DNA from: Thalassotalea fonticola
GTDB lineage: Bacteria; Pseudomonadota; Gammaproteobacteria; Enterobacterales; Alteromonadaceae
Direction of reading: 5' to 3'
Assembly: GCF_032911225.1 (NCBI RefSeq)
Contig: NZ_CP136600.1
Span: 434,001 to 498,000 of the forward strand
Length of the DNA: 64,000 bases
Position 1 is the first letter of the stretch, and every line of letters starts with the position of its first letter. This document shows, in pieces, positions 8,853 to 19,088 of the stretch. The notes beneath the pieces are model-generated. The model had not been told where the DNA came from. It ran no database searches and worked only from the letters and a program-made list of their open reading frames with translations. The position numbers and the translations under genes are program-made.

Positions 8853-10271
8853 ATGCTATTTAATTCTTTTTCATTTATCTTTTTCTTTTTAATTGTTCTT
8901 GCTTTGCACAACATGCCATTTAGCTGGCGCATTAAAAAATCCAACCTGCTCATTGCCAGTTACTTATTTTATGCAGCCTGGAACCCTCCCTTTGTAATAT
9001 TACTATGGATCTCAACGGTTGTAGATTGGCATGTGGCAAAACGAATGTTTAGTGAACAAAGACCGCATGCGCGTAAAGTGCTATTGGCAATAAGCGTTGT
9101 GGTTAACCTAGGTATGCTTGGCTTCTTTAAATATGGCCAATTTTTGCTCGAAAATTTCATCACCTTTATCGCGGTATTTGGCATTGAGTACCAACCTGCG
9201 GCTTGGGAAATAATATTACCGGTAGGTATTTCGTTTTATACATTCCAAACCATGGCGTATTCGCTTGATGTGTATTTAAAGCGAGCTGAGCCGGCCAAGT
9301 CGTTATTAGACTTTTCTTTATTTGTTACGTTTTTCCCACAATTGGTCGCTGGGCCTATCGTTAGACCAACGTATTTAATTCCACAATTTTCCAAGCCTCG
9401 GGTAGCATCTATTAATCAATTATTTTGGGGAATAGGGTTAATGGTTATCGGTATGTTCTCTAAAGTGGTCGTGGCTGATGGCCTATTAGCACCAGCAGCA
9501 GAAGCCGTATTTGCCGCGGATGAATTACTTAACCCTGTAGACGCCTGGCTTGGCACATTGGCATTTTCCGGACAAATATTTTGTGATTTTGCCGGTTATT
9601 CCACTATCGCGATTGGTGTGGCGTTAACATTAGGCTTTTCTTTGCCTAATAACTTTAACTACCCCTATGCGGCTATTGGTTTTTCAGATTTCTGGCGTCG
9701 CTGGCATATATCGTTATCAAGCTGGTTGCGCGATTACTTATACATTCCGCTGGGTGGCAATAAAAAAGGCTCAAGGCGTACTTTTATTAATTTAATGCTT
9801 ACCATGCTACTGGGCGGCTTATGGCATGGTGCCGCTTGGACTTTTGTTGTTTGGGGTGGGTTACATGGTTTGTATTTAGCTGGCGAGCGAATATTAAGGC
9901 AAAAATATCAACAAGTTGCTTTTTGGCAATCAACCAGAGGAAAAATCATACTCGCCTTTATAACGTATTTTTTAGTAAACATTACCTGGGTATTTTTCCG
10001 AGCGCCGGATTTTGCCACCGCATGGCGCATGATGCAATCAATGTTACTATTTAGTGGTGATAAAAACGTGCTATCAAGTCAATATATAATTCAAACTGTC
10101 GTTACCATAACTATTATGCTCGGTGTTCATTGGTATATGCGTAACCGGAAAATGGAAGACGTAGTAAGTAACATTTCATTACCTGCGATTAGTGCAACTG
10201 GCGCTACATTAATGTTTTTAATTGCCATTACTCAAGGAGGAAGCAATGCCTTCATTTACTTCCAGTTCTAA
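8853..10271 (+). CDS. MBOAT family O-acyltransferase (AlgI/DltB-like)
   Basis: Polytopic membrane acyltransferase of 472 residues, in the family that moves acyl groups across the inner membrane onto polysaccharide or cell-wall acceptors (AlgI, DltB, PatA). Seen are many hydrophobic helices, the family stretch LVAGPIVRPTYLIPQF (about 165-180), the block FWRRWHISLSSWLRDYLYIP (about 280-300) and the active-site histidine in GGLWHGAAW (His325). It overlaps the next gene by 26 bases, so the two are co-translated. No polymerase or glycosyltransferase is nearby, so the acceptor cannot be inferred. Confidence 0.9.
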   Translation: MLFNSFSFIFFFLIVLALHNMPFSWRIKKSNLLIASYLFYAAWNPPFVILLWISTVVDWHVAKRMFSEQRPHARKVLLAISVVVNLGMLGFFKYGQFLLENFITFIAVFGIEYQPAAWEIILPVGISFYTFQTMAYSLDVYLKRAEPAKSLLDFSLFVTFFPQLVAGPIVRPTYLIPQFSKPRVASINQLFWGIGLMVIGMFSKVVVADGLLAPAAEAVFAADELLNPVDAWLGTLAFSGQIFCDFAGYSTIAIGVALTLGFSLPNNFNYPYAAIGFSDFWRRWHISLSSWLRDYLYIPLGGNKKGSRRTFINLMLTMLLGGLWHGAAWTFVVWGGLHGLYLAGERILRQKYQQVAFWQSTRGKIILAFITYFLVNITWVFFRAPDFATAWRMMQSMLLFSGDKNVLSSQYIIQTVVTITIMLGVHWYMRNRKMEDVVSNISLPAISATGATLMFLIAITQGGSNAFIYFQF

Positions 10272-11322
10272 TATAATTGAGCGAGACATTCCTAGCAAAA
10301 GCTGGGGCAAGATAGTCGTTAATAGCATAGTCTTGTTTTCATTGTTAATTGCCGGTTGGGAAATGTATTGGCGCAGTCAAGGCGCTGAACCAGCCTATAT
10401 AAATTCTGACAGTTTATGGGCAATTGAGCGCCGTAAAGTGGGTAAGGATTCAGTGGTGTTTACTGGCTCTTCACGAGTACTGTTTAATATGCAAACTGAT
10501 ATTTGGCAACAACAAACTGGCATTAAACCAATTCAGTTAGCACTTGAGGGCACAACACCGTTAGGTGTTTTAGAAGACCTGGCGGACGATGAAAATTTTC
10601 AAGGCACGGTGTTTTCTGGTGTTGCTCCCGGGCTATTTTTCTCTGGTTTTGAATACCGTAAAAATGCTCGAAAAGCTTACCAACAAGAAGCACCATCGCA
10701 ATGGCTTGGCCAACAACTGGCGATGTTTATTGAGCCGCTGTTTGCATTTATGGAGCCTGACTTTGCTTTATTTACCGTTCTTAAAAGACAACACTGGCCA
10801 GAGCGTGAGCAGATTAAACCTTATCTTGATGTTCGCGCGTTAGCGGTTATGTCAGAAGATAGAAATACACAAATGTGGAGCAAGGTAGTTAATGATGAAC
10901 AATATCGCAAATTAGCCATTAAAATATGGATGCAGGGTTTTGAACCTATAGATAAAAAAACGCCTGAACAAATAGCAAAAATGCAGAAAAACAAAGAGGA
11001 GCAAATAGAGCGAGCGGTGGCGGTAAACCAAAAAATGCTCGCTAAGGGCGCAAAACTTATTTTTGTTAGAATGCCATCTCAAGGTTTTTATACCATGGAA
11101 GAGGGCATGTATAACCCAAGAGAAAGTCACTGGGATGTACTATTACAAGAAACTGGTGCCGCTGGCATTCATTTTCAAGACTACCCAGATTTAAGTAAAT
11201 ATACATTGCCAGAAGATTCTCATTTAGCCGCGCAAGATGCGATAACCTTTACCAAAGATTTTGTTAGTATTTATCAAAATCTTAACAGTAAAACTGATTA
11301 TGGTTCTATTTCTGCTCAATAA
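10246..11322 (+). CDS. SGNH-like (DltD/AlgX-type) partner of the MBOAT acyltransferase
   Basis: 358 residues with one N-terminal membrane anchor (about 20-38) and a periplasmic domain. The stretch VVFTGSSRVLFN has the block-I serine of SGNH esterases, and PEDSHLAAQDA near the C-terminus supplies the Asp-x-x-His pair. Such proteins sit beside MBOAT proteins and complete O-acylation outside the membrane, as AlgJ/AlgX and DltD do; its role here follows from that pairing. The ATG at 10246 is chosen because AAGGAGG lies six bases upstream; an in-frame TTG at 10222 has none. No stronger subfamily match is claimed. Confidence 0.75.
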   Translation: MPSFTSSSNIIERDIPSKSWGKIVVNSIVLFSLLIAGWEMYWRSQGAEPAYINSDSLWAIERRKVGKDSVVFTGSSRVLFNMQTDIWQQQTGIKPIQLALEGTTPLGVLEDLADDENFQGTVFSGVAPGLFFSGFEYRKNARKAYQQEAPSQWLGQQLAMFIEPLFAFMEPDFALFTVLKRQHWPEREQIKPYLDVRALAVMSEDRNTQMWSKVVNDEQYRKLAIKIWMQGFEPIDKKTPEQIAKMQKNKEEQIERAVAVNQKMLAKGAKLIFVRMPSQGFYTMEEGMYNPRESHWDVLLQETGAAGIHFQDYPDLSKYTLPEDSHLAAQDAITFTKDFVSIYQNLNSKTDYGSISAQ

Positions 11323-11340
11323 AAATTAAACAGTTGTAGT

Positions 11341-12123
11341 TTATTCTTTATCCTTATTTAAACTTTTTGTCAGGCTGCTTATTAAGTCCAGCGGCAGTGG
11401 AAACACAATGGTCGAATTTTTCTCACCAGCGATTTCGGTCAAGGTTTGTAAATAACGCAGTAAAATAGCATTTGGCTCTTGCGCTAATTTATTCGCGGCT
11501 TCAACTAATGCTGACGATGCTTCGTTTTCACCACTGGCATGAATAACTTTTGCTCTTCGGGTACGCTCAGCTTCGGCTTGCCGGGCAATTGCTCGTACCA
11601 TGGTTTCATTTAAATCAACGTGCTTGATTTCAACATTCGATACTTTTATGCCCCAGGCATCTGAACGAGTATCCAGTATTTCTTGAATATCATCATTAAG
11701 CATTTCTCTATTGGCTAACATTTCATCCAGTTCATGTTGGCCCAATACTGAGCGTAGTGTGGTTTGTGCCAGTTGCGAGGTAGCTTCTAAAAAATTTTCA
11801 ACATTGATGATCGCTTTTTGTGGGTCAATTACGCGAAAATAAATTACTGCGTTCACGCGTACCGACACGTTGTCTCGGCTGATCACATCTTGACTGGGTA
11901 CATCCATAACTACAGTACGCAAGTCTACTCGCACCATTTGTTGGATAAGCGGAATAACTATGATGAAACCAGGCCCTTTAACTTTGTAAAACCGACCAAG
12001 TAAAAATATGACACCACGTTCATATTCGCGCAAAATTTTAAACATGCTTAACAATATAAGCACAACTAAAAATATTACGCTTGCCCAGAAAATTTGTGGA
12101 CTATAAACAAGAAATTCCATCAT
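11341..12123 (-). CDS. Slipin (stomatin/SPFH family membrane protein)
   Basis: 260 residues: an N-terminal membrane anchor (about 8-30), then an SPFH/band-7 domain with the family runs [32 protein letters not shown] and [15 protein letters not shown], and a C-terminal region with [17 protein letters not shown]. This is the slipin branch normally paired with NfeD in membrane microdomain organisation. The start is one base past the NfeD stop. GAGGAG inside the end of the NfeD gene serves as ribosome-binding site; a second ATG at 12120 has slightly better spacing, and one at 12135 overlaps NfeD. Confidence 0.9.
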   Translation of the reverse strand: MMEFLVYSPQIFWASVIFLVVLILLSMFKILREYERGVIFLLGRFYKVKGPGFIIVIPLIQQMVRVDLRTVVMDVPSQDVISRDNVSVRVNAVIYFRVIDPQKAIINVENFLEATSQLAQTTLRSVLGQHELDEMLANREMLNDDIQEILDTRSDAWGIKVSNVEIKHVDLNETMVRAIARQAEAERTRRAKVIHASGENEASSALVEAANKLAQEPNAILLRYLQTLTEIAGEKNSTIVFPLPLDLISSLTKSLNKDKE

Positions 12124-12124
12124 T

Positions 12125-13474
12125 TCACTCCTCATTTTTATGCTCGCTAACTCGTAAAGTTAAGCCATCTATGCTGTTAACTTGCACATGTTGGCCCTTA
12201 ATTAACTCTTTTTGCGACTCGGCGGCCCAGCGTTCACCATTAACAATAACGTAGCCCAAGCCGTTAAAATTATGTTCTACCAGAGCATTAGCGCCAATAA
12301 GCTCTTCTTGGCCACTCACCACTTTATTATTCCGGGTACGCCATAAAAAGCCGAGCGAGAATACAAGAAACAACGTAGACAAAAACGCTACCGCAGCAAT
12401 TAACGGAATTGAAATTTGAAAATGAGCCTGTTCGGTATCTATTAAAAATATTGAGCCTAAAACAAAAGCGATCACGCCGCCAAAGCCTAAAACACCAAAA
12501 CTGGGAGCAAATGACTCTGCAATTAACAGCACCAACCCCAAAATTAACAAACCGGCACCAACAAAACTAACGGGTAAAAGTTGAAATGCATATAACGCAA
12601 TAAGTAATGAAATACCACCTGTTACACCTGCTATGCCAATGCCTGGGCTGTAAAACTCAAGCAGTAAACCATAAATACCGATCAACATAAGAATATAAGC
12701 AATGTTCGGGTCGGTGATAGTGGCAATAAAATTGTTGCGCCAATCAGCCTTTATTTCTGTTAACTGGGCATTAGCTAAGTTTAATTGTTGATTTTCTTTA
12801 TCGATCGTTACGTTATAGCCATTTAATTTTTGCATTAAATCGCTAGGGGATTGCGCGATTAGGTTAATAACGTTTTTATCCAGCGCTTCTGCTGCGGTAA
12901 GAGTTGCCGCCTCGCGCACGGCTAATTCGGCCCATTTTTCATTTCTGCCACGTAACTGCGCTAATGAACGAATATAGGCGATGGCATCGTTCAGCACTTT
13001 TTTTTCCATGGCTGTTGGTGTGCTGGGCTCTTTCTGCTCTTTATCACCACCGGTTGGAGCCCCTATACTGACAGGCGTTGCAGCGCCAAGCGTTGTTGCC
13101 GACGACATCGCGGCAATATGGCAGGCATAAAGAATATACGTTCCAGCACTGGCAGCTCTGGCGCCTTGTGGGTATACCAAACAAGCAATTGGCACAGAAG
13201 ACGCCATAATTGCCATGTTGATATCGCGTAAACTTGAGCTTAATCCGCCTGGGGTATCTAGGGTAATAATCAGTAAAGGAGAGTTTTTATTAATATTGGC
13301 GTTGTTGATTCCGCTGACGAGATAGTCGCTGACCGCAGGCCCAATGGCGCCTTTAATTGTAAGCACCGGCACTGTTTGAGAGCCTGTAGAAATATCGTTT
13401 AATTTGGGCGGCTCGGTATGAGCTTTGCCAACAAAGCTAAAGATTAACAATAAGCCTACCAACCAGCGTAACAT
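12125..13474 (-). CDS. NfeD family serine protease (stomatin operon partner)
   Basis: 449 residues. A signal peptide ([20 protein letters not shown]) is followed by a ClpP-like protease domain with LDTPGG and the nucleophile region [11 protein letters not shown], where Ser is followed by a conserved Ala-Gly. A membrane block of four or five helices (about 240-370) comes next, and a C-terminal OB-fold NfeD domain ending in [10 protein letters not shown]. The long form with the protease domain is the type coupled to slipins, which it is thought to process or anchor. I chose the ATG at 13474 because it places the signal peptide at the N-terminus; an upstream in-frame start at 13504 adds ten residues. 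Confidence 0.88.
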   Translation of the reverse strand: MLRWLVGLLLIFSFVGKAHTEPPKLNDISTGSQTVPVLTIKGAIGPAVSDYLVSGINNANINKNSPLLIITLDTPGGLSSSLRDINMAIMASSVPIACLVYPQGARAASAGTYILYACHIAAMSSATTLGAATPVSIGAPTGGDKEQKEPSTPTAMEKKVLNDAIAYIRSLAQLRGRNEKWAELAVREAATLTAAEALDKNVINLIAQSPSDLMQKLNGYNVTIDKENQQLNLANAQLTEIKADWRNNFIATITDPNIAYILMLIGIYGLLLEFYSPGIGIAGVTGGISLLIALYAFQLLPVSFVGAGLLILGLVLLIAESFAPSFGVLGFGGVIAFVLGSIFLIDTEQAHFQISIPLIAAVAFLSTLFLVFSLGFLWRTRNNKVVSGQEELIGANALVEHNFNGLGYVIVNGERWAAESQKELIKGQHVQVNSIDGLTLRVSEHKNEE

Positions 13475-13590
13475 AAGGAAAACCTCATACTGAACTAATA
13501 ACAATTAGACCTGTTATAAAATAAGTTTAGTTCAATTGTGTAAGTTTTTCTTCTCTGCTACTTAGCGCTGGTTATCGGTTATTAAGGGGG

Positions 13591-15816
13591 TTACTTATAA
13601 AATGTAGGGTCGGGCGTACCTTTAAAACAATTTAATACATAAGGGAAACCGTCTGTTATGTAATAGCCGTACACACCGTCTACCGTCATGCCATTACACT
13701 CATCTAAATCACCAAGCCCTTCTACATATTCATTATCGTCTCGGTAGGTACCATCATAGACCCCGCCTGGACTACCATTGGTAGTAGGGCGGCTGCCGCC
13801 TATTACTTGATAACTAGACAGCGCTTTTCTTATATTGCCATTATCATCGAAGTAAGGTCCAAAAATCGGGAAACCATCGGCAGCAAAGCCAACTACAGGA
13901 GAAGCGTTACCGTTATTTTGTGCATGATAAAATGCATTAGGAGTACCATGATAGTGATATGTGCCATCAGGCTGGGCGTGGGCATTATGGCTGTCTACTC
14001 GAAAACCGCTCAGTGGTGACATCGGATCATAACGCCACGCTTGATTCATATCATTACAGCCAACTTTGCCATTACCAACGCCAAAACAACCCGCGGCTAG
14101 TAAATCAACTTTGACCCCATTGAGCAATATGGCGTTGTCTACTTGCAAGCTAATTTGTGTTGCTGTGTTGGCAAAACTTGGAGTATTGGTGATCTCAAAG
14201 GTGTCGTTTTGTGCGGATACATTATTTGGGAAGCTGTTATCACCATCGTTAAAATCGTGATTGGGAATGGCGTTGGTGTTAAAAATGCATTTTTCTGCGT
14301 TGCTGGTTATGACTAAGTCACCAACAAATACCAAGGCGTTATTTACATCTAAAACATTTGATCTGTATTGCTCAACATAGTCACTGCAATTTGCATTTCT
14401 GTTTTCAAATATTTGATTGGTAATATCTAAAGCCGTACCTGTTGTTTCGTTACGAACAGAGTTGGCGATATCTTCAAGTGCGTGCACAATGTCATGACTG
14501 TCAAAGGCAGTAAGCAGTAGGTCATTTGTTTCTGCTAGATCATGTTCAACATCAAATAACTGCTGCCCACCATCGGCAAATTCAATTAATTTATAATCGC
14601 CTTCACGCACGGCCCAACCAGTTGTTGAATTACTTTCAAACTCAGAATAATTATACTCTCGAGTTTGTTCTGTGGTGGTTAACGTTGGCACAAAACTTTG
14701 ACTATCAAACACGCTAGACTTATTACTGCCCGCAAGCTCAGCTATGGTGGCAAATAAATCAACGCTGTTAACAAGAGTACTATCAATGGCATTTGAACGA
14801 CCTACGCCTGTACCTGAAATTACCAATGGCACTCTAATTCCACCTTCATATAAGGTGCTTTTACTGTGGGTTTTGTCAAATACGCTAGTATCTATCACTT
14901 GTGCTGGAGTGCCGTTATCACCCATAAAAATAATTATGGTATTGTCTTGAACTTCTACTGGGAGTGATGAAATTAATCGGCCTATTTCACTGTCCATGGC
15001 TTCTATGGCTGCCAAGTAGTAATCACGCTTATTAGTATTTATATCTGTATCACTACCTAATAACTCAGTACGGTTGTGTAAAGACGATGGTGGTAGATGA
15101 AACGGTGAATGTGGTGCTGAATAAGCAAGCCAAACAAACCAGGGCGACGGTTGCTTTGTTATCCAGTCAATGGCCAAGTCAGTGATTTTAGTGGTGTGAT
15201 ATTCATTAACAGTACTGGTTTGCCCGTTAACGGTTAGCTCCCAATTGTAATAATCATCAAGGTTACCTAAATTTCCTGCATAATGTTCTATACCACTGTC
15301 GTTCGGGTGGGTAGCACTTGCCTGACCGCCGCCTAAATGCCATTTACCAAACACCGCAGATTGGTAGTGTGATGTTGCCATATCTGCTTTTAAGTATTCC
15401 GGTAAGGTTTGTAAAGTTGTATCAAGTACCGCTGGCACGTAAGTTACACCACTATTAACACCATACTTACCGGTTAATACAGAAGCTCTGGTGGTAGTAC
15501 AGGCCGGTGTTGCCCAAGTGTTTGTATAGGTTATGCCATGCTCGGCTAAATTATTGAGCGTTACTGTATTTGGTAAGTCAGTAGAATATGAATACTGAGC
15601 GGAAGCATCTAATCCCTGATCATCACTGAGAATAAATAAGATATTAGGAGAGTTTGAAGACGCATCATTATTGCTAGTGTCATCTTCATTGTTAGTTCCT
15701 TCATCAACGGGGGCTGTTTCAACTTCTGGGCTAACTGCTTCTGATTCGTCTGATGAGCCTCCACCGCCGCAACTTACGAGTAATAAAACTGAAAAAACTG
15801 ATAATAATTTATGCAT
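13591..15816 (-). CDS. Sulfatase lipoprotein fused to a C-terminal YHYH domain
   Basis: 741 residues. The lipoprotein signal has lipobox LVSC with Cys16, followed by a Gly/Ser/Glu linker. Residues about 55-500 are a type I sulfatase: metal residues in NILFILSDDQG, the formylglycine segment TPACTTTRASVLTG (Cys106), GKWHLGG and MGDNGTPAQV. The modified-Cys motif reads C-T-T-T-R, where the usual third residue is Pro or Ala. Residues about 530-741 form a YHYH domain (HNAHAQPDGTYHYHG, AADGFPIFGP). The sulfatase predicts removal of sulfate esters outside the cell; the YHYH domain has no settled function. The ATG at 15816 is chosen for the lipoprotein signal; the open frame extends upstream. No maturase or carbohydrate gene is adjacent. 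Confidence 0.85.
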   Translation of the reverse strand: MHKLLSVFSVLLLVSCGGGGSSDESEAVSPEVETAPVDEGTNNEDDTSNNDASSNSPNILFILSDDQGLDASAQYSYSTDLPNTVTLNNLAEHGITYTNTWATPACTTTRASVLTGKYGVNSGVTYVPAVLDTTLQTLPEYLKADMATSHYQSAVFGKWHLGGGQASATHPNDSGIEHYAGNLGNLDDYYNWELTVNGQTSTVNEYHTTKITDLAIDWITKQPSPWFVWLAYSAPHSPFHLPPSSLHNRTELLGSDTDINTNKRDYYLAAIEAMDSEIGRLISSLPVEVQDNTIIIFMGDNGTPAQVIDTSVFDKTHSKSTLYEGGIRVPLVISGTGVGRSNAIDSTLVNSVDLFATIAELAGSNKSSVFDSQSFVPTLTTTEQTREYNYSEFESNSTTGWAVREGDYKLIEFADGGQQLFDVEHDLAETNDLLLTAFDSHDIVHALEDIANSVRNETTGTALDITNQIFENRNANCSDYVEQYRSNVLDVNNALVFVGDLVITSNAEKCIFNTNAIPNHDFNDGDNSFPNNVSAQNDTFEITNTPSFANTATQISLQVDNAILLNGVKVDLLAAGCFGVGNGKVGCNDMNQAWRYDPMSPLSGFRVDSHNAHAQPDGTYHYHGTPNAFYHAQNNGNASPVVGFAADGFPIFGPYFDDNGNIRKALSSYQVIGGSRPTTNGSPGGVYDGTYRDDNEYVEGLGDLDECNGMTVDGVYGYYITDGFPYVLNCFKGTPDPTFYK

Positions 15817-16013
15817 CGAAATAGGACTCAACAGTAGATGTAAACTAACTATACTAATTTTAAGGTATTTCACCGTCAGCGATAAGTAATAGTTTTGTAA
15901 ATGTATTGTAAAGCCAAGAGTTTTACGCTGTTTTCGTTGATAAATTTTGGATACCCGAACGAGCCGGGTATGACGTAGGGTTATATTGTCATTCCCGTGC
16001 ACCATCATTCATT

Positions 16014-16125
16014 CCTACGCTCTCTACGTCAAACACCTACGCTCTCTCCGTCAAACACCTACGCTCTCTCCGTCAAACACATTCGCTCTCTCTCTGTCTT
16101 TTACATTCGCTCTCTATCTGTGTCA
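16014..16125. repeat. 22-bp minisatellite (about five units)
   Basis: Three near-perfect tandem units of a 22-base motif beginning CCTACGCTCTCTCCGTC (16014, 16036, 16058), followed by two diverged units starting CATTCGCTCTCT. The block lies upstream of the sulfatase. Open frames across it on both strands are repeat artefacts, not genes. Confidence 0.8.
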
Positions 16126-16156
16126 TTCCTACGTCACACGCATTCTCTCTTTCATT

Positions 16157-16224
16157 CCCGCGGACGACACCATGGATGGAGGAGGTAGAGCGAAGCAGGA
16201 TGCCAGAGCCGAGGCGGGAATCCA
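16157..16224 (+). repeat. Dispersed repeat module, copy 1
   Basis: A 68-base block containing ACACCATGGATGGAGGAGG, AGCGAAGCAGGATGCCAGAG and CGGGAATCCAT. An inverted, longer copy lies at about 20173-20288 and a diverged copy at about 29210-29298. No coding sense is apparent. Confidence 0.7.
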
Positions 16225-16250
16225 TTTTATGATGGATACCCAAACAAGTT

Positions 16251-16322
16251 GGGCATGACAGTTTCGATGGGTATGACGGTTGCGTTGGGTATGACGGTTG
16301 CGTTGGGTATGACGGTTTCGAT
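16251..16322. repeat. 18-bp minisatellite (four units)
   Basis: Four head-to-tail units of GGGTATGACGGTTGCGTT with minor changes (16251, 16269, 16287, 16305). It abuts the dispersed module just upstream and looks like expansion of that module's edge. Confidence 0.8.
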
Positions 16323-16364
16323 GGGGACTGCGAGGCGGAAATCTATAATATAAAAAGCAAAAAA

Positions 16365-16385
16365 AAACCTCCAAAATGGAGGTTT
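16365..16385 (-). terminator. Strong hairpin with T-tract on the minus strand
   Basis: A 9-bp stem (AAACCTCCA / TGGAGGTTT) with a 3-base loop, followed on the minus strand by eight or more T. It lies about 370 bases downstream of the TolB-like/TPR gene. The flank cccagggagaaaacta resembles the repeated element seen at 27711 and 29292, which also begins with a hairpin of this kind. Confidence 0.7.
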
Positions 16386-16524
16386 AAAAAATAAAAATAT
16401 AGGTCCCAGGGAGAAAACTAAATTTTGTTTACGTTATATATGACGCAACTAAACGAATAAAGTTCAAATATTGAAGTAAATATTCTAAATAAATTTAAAT
16501 AATGCCAATAGATGAATAATTAGA

Positions 16525-16730
16525 CCCTGAAATAAATTCAGGGAATGGTTAGGAGCAGGGAACAGGGAATAGTTAGGCAAATGGAATAGTTGGGAACATG
16601 GAATGGTAGGGAACATAAAATAGTTGGGAACTGGTAACGGCAGGCACACGAAATAGCAGTGTGAGAACTCAATTCTATCTTGCTGAACTTATTCTCACCA
16701 TTTGCTGAAGTTGTTTCAGTATCTATATTT
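16525..16730. repeat. Degenerate copy of the cctgaa hairpin repeat with short internal duplications
   Basis: It begins with CCCTGAAATAAATTCAGGG and continues through loosely repeated units of the kind ggaatagttgggaaca, ending in a tgctgaagttgtttcagtatct tail typical of the family. With the minisatellites and terminator it fills the 15817-16758 gap, in which I see no gene. Confidence 0.55.
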
Positions 16731-16758
16731 TTCTGTAATAGCCTGCCCTGTTAAGGAA

Positions 16759-18531
16759 TTATAAGCCAAGGTTTTTACGACGAAACGTTATAAATTTAGC
16801 CAATGGGTCTGTGTTAAGTAGCCGCTTTATGCCCGGATGCTCGATCTCAGTTCTAGGGTCGGCGATCCTTAAGTCGATAAATTCAAAGTAATTCAAACCT
16901 TTAGTTAAAGCCTTCTTAAGCCATACTTCAGTTTGTTCAAAATCACCATTTTCAAAATACAAGTTGGCAATAAATAATGGGTATATATCGGCATAAGAAT
17001 AGTCATATATTTTCGAACCCATCAATCGCTTTAATGCAGCTTCATCACCTGCACGGGCAGCAACGACTAAATTGGTAAATTGGCTTTGCAAACCCCAGTC
17101 AGCAAGAAAATTAATATGCTCCTGATTTGCTGCAATGAGCCTTATGCCGTAATAATTTGGTAAATTATTGATGTTACTATTATTGGTTTTAAATCGATTA
17201 TCATTAGCTAGAACTGTTAATACCTCAACGCCTTCAGAGTTACGTCCAGCTGAGATTAATACTTGTCCATATTCGCTGTTATTTATGTAAGAATTAGGCT
17301 CAAGTTTGAACGCCATAGCTTCAATTTCAATGGCTTTATCATAAGCCATAACGGTATTTAAATAGTCACCATAAAAATTATAAACCTCGGCATCTTTGGC
17401 TGAGGTACTGATAATTGCTTCAAAGTCTTGTTTGGCACCGACAAAATCACCTTCAAATTGAAATTTAATAATGGCTGAAGCCAAAAGAGCCTCAATATTT
17501 TTACGATCTAAACTTAATGCTTTGTTAGTTGCTTCTCGGGCTAGTTTTTTTTGCTTTTTAAGATCAACCATTAAGCCATAATTCATTAATAAGGCGTAGG
17601 TTCTGCCAAGGCTTGCATAAGCATTGGCATAATTCTCATCTAGAATTATGGCTTGTTTAAAAAGGTTTATCGCTTTAAACAACGCTTGCGGATTATTATA
17701 ACGTTTAGCATATTCAAACTTTCCTTGCAGGTAAGTTGAGTACGCTTCTATATTATTCGTTTGGCTGTACTGAATTTGCTCATAGTGCAGGGTGATCTTT
17801 AATGAGCCAACAATGGCATGAGCTATTTCATCTTGAATAGTAAAAATATCATTAAGCTCACGCTCATAAGTATTACTCCACACAGAACTGTCGTCTTTTA
17901 CATTAATCAGTTGTGCGGTAATGCGTACCTTGTTGCCAGATTTTCGTACGCTGCCTTCAAGTACATGATTCACATTTAACGCTTTGGCTATATGACTAAT
18001 ACTTTGAGCACTTCCTTTAAACACAAATGAAGAAGTACGTGAGCTTACCGTTAAATCATTTATCCGTGCCAAGCGGTTTAAAATCTCTTCTGAAATGCCA
18101 TCTGAAAAATATTCTTGTTCGGAGTCTGAAGACATATTTACAAAGGGCAATACGGCAATCGAACGAGTTTCTGAAGCAACGTTTTCAGATGAAAAGTATT
18201 GGTTATATACCATGCCGCCAATAATTAATAACAATGCAGCGATAATGACAAAGTCGATATATCTGCTGGTTTGATGGCTTATGGAATCATCGGGCAATAC
18301 CTCTTTACTGCGCTTTAAACCTTCAGGAGTAAGTTCAAACGCCCAGGCAAATAGACAAGCTATAGGAAAACCTGCCAACAACATAATGAATACAAACTTA
18401 GCGACCCAATCCGGCGCTAAAATAATGGGTACAATTGAATTCACTACCTGCACAATGAGCCAAGCAACAATCACATAAGCAATAGCTACTTTAAAAACGT
18501 TACGGCGTTTAAGCTCTTTAATTAAGGTCAT
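16759..18531 (-). CDS. Membrane protein with TolB-like N-terminal and TPR domains
   Basis: 590 residues. The N-terminus KELKRRNVFKVAIAYVIVAW and helices at about 15-35 and 45-65 form the membrane region usual for this family, ending at ELTPEGLKRS. A third helix lies at about 90-110. The periplasmic part begins SIAVLPFVNMSSDSEQEYFS, the TolB/FlgO-like domain often found beside adenylate cyclases or after DNA-binding domains; neither catalytic nor DNA-binding parts are present here. TPR repeats fill about 270-450. Function unknown; probably a protein-interaction scaffold. ATG 18531 is preferred over the upstream TTG at 18543; neither has a good ribosome-binding site. Confidence 0.8.
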   Translation of the reverse strand: MTLIKELKRRNVFKVAIAYVIVAWLIVQVVNSIVPIILAPDWVAKFVFIMLLAGFPIACLFAWAFELTPEGLKRSKEVLPDDSISHQTSRYIDFVIIAALLLIIGGMVYNQYFSSENVASETRSIAVLPFVNMSSDSEQEYFSDGISEEILNRLARINDLTVSSRTSSFVFKGSAQSISHIAKALNVNHVLEGSVRKSGNKVRITAQLINVKDDSSVWSNTYERELNDIFTIQDEIAHAIVGSLKITLHYEQIQYSQTNNIEAYSTYLQGKFEYAKRYNNPQALFKAINLFKQAIILDENYANAYASLGRTYALLMNYGLMVDLKKQKKLAREATNKALSLDRKNIEALLASAIIKFQFEGDFVGAKQDFEAIISTSAKDAEVYNFYGDYLNTVMAYDKAIEIEAMAFKLEPNSYINNSEYGQVLISAGRNSEGVEVLTVLANDNRFKTNNSNINNLPNYYGIRLIAANQEHINFLADWGLQSQFTNLVVAARAGDEAALKRLMGSKIYDYSYADIYPLFIANLYFENGDFEQTEVWLKKALTKGLNYFEFIDLRIADPRTEIEHPGIKRLLNTDPLAKFITFRRKNLGL

Positions 18532-18657
18532 CGCGTTTGGCAAAATGATTAATTATCGTTTATAAAGAATAGTTTAATTGTGCAATTAGTAAAATTAGAT
18601 GAGCATTGTTTTTAAATATCTGTACACTGATGTTCAAATCATCTTAAGAGACTCCCA

Positions 18658-19077
18658 ATGGATAAGAATTTGCAACAAGCCTATTTAAACACTGACTACA
18701 TCATTGATGATGAATTAGGTTTTTGGCAAATCAACATTGGTGATACAGACCGCCCACTTAGCCGTTATTTAAATACTTTTGAAAATCCAACCGCAGCGTT
18801 TATTACTGCTTATAACCCAATGAGCAAACGTCTTAAGGAAGGGCAAAATAAACAGCGTCTGCAACAACTTCAACAAGCAGTAGGTAAACTTGGTTTAGCT
18901 TCCTGTAAAGGTTATGGATTAAGCCAGCAAAATGATTGGCCCCAAGAGCACAGTTTGTTGATTACCAATATCACCAAACAACAAGCCAGCCAATTAGCCA
19001 AAGACTTTCAGCAAGCAGCTTATGTGTGGATAAACGAGCATGGCCTAGTCTCTCTGGTTGGCCAGCAAGATTATTAA
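18658..19077 (+). CDS. DUF3293 domain-containing protein
   Basis: 139 residues, small and cytoplasmic. Matches the DUF3293 pattern: AAFITAYNPMSKRL (about 44-57), a short helix with asparagine and glutamine, and WPQEHSLLI (about 95-103). Function unknown. It stands alone, divergent from the TolB-like/TPR gene, and is followed at once by a cctgaa hairpin repeat. Confidence 0.8.
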   Translation: MDKNLQQAYLNTDYIIDDELGFWQINIGDTDRPLSRYLNTFENPTAAFITAYNPMSKRLKEGQNKQRLQQLQQAVGKLGLASCKGYGLSQQNDWPQEHSLLITNITKQQASQLAKDFQQAAYVWINEHGLVSLVGQQDY

Positions 19078-19088
19078 TTCTATTAATA

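Noticed and set aside
15986..16374. Open frames over the minisatellites
   Set aside because: Low-complexity Ser/Leu/Thr and Arg/His-rich translations caused by tandem repeats.
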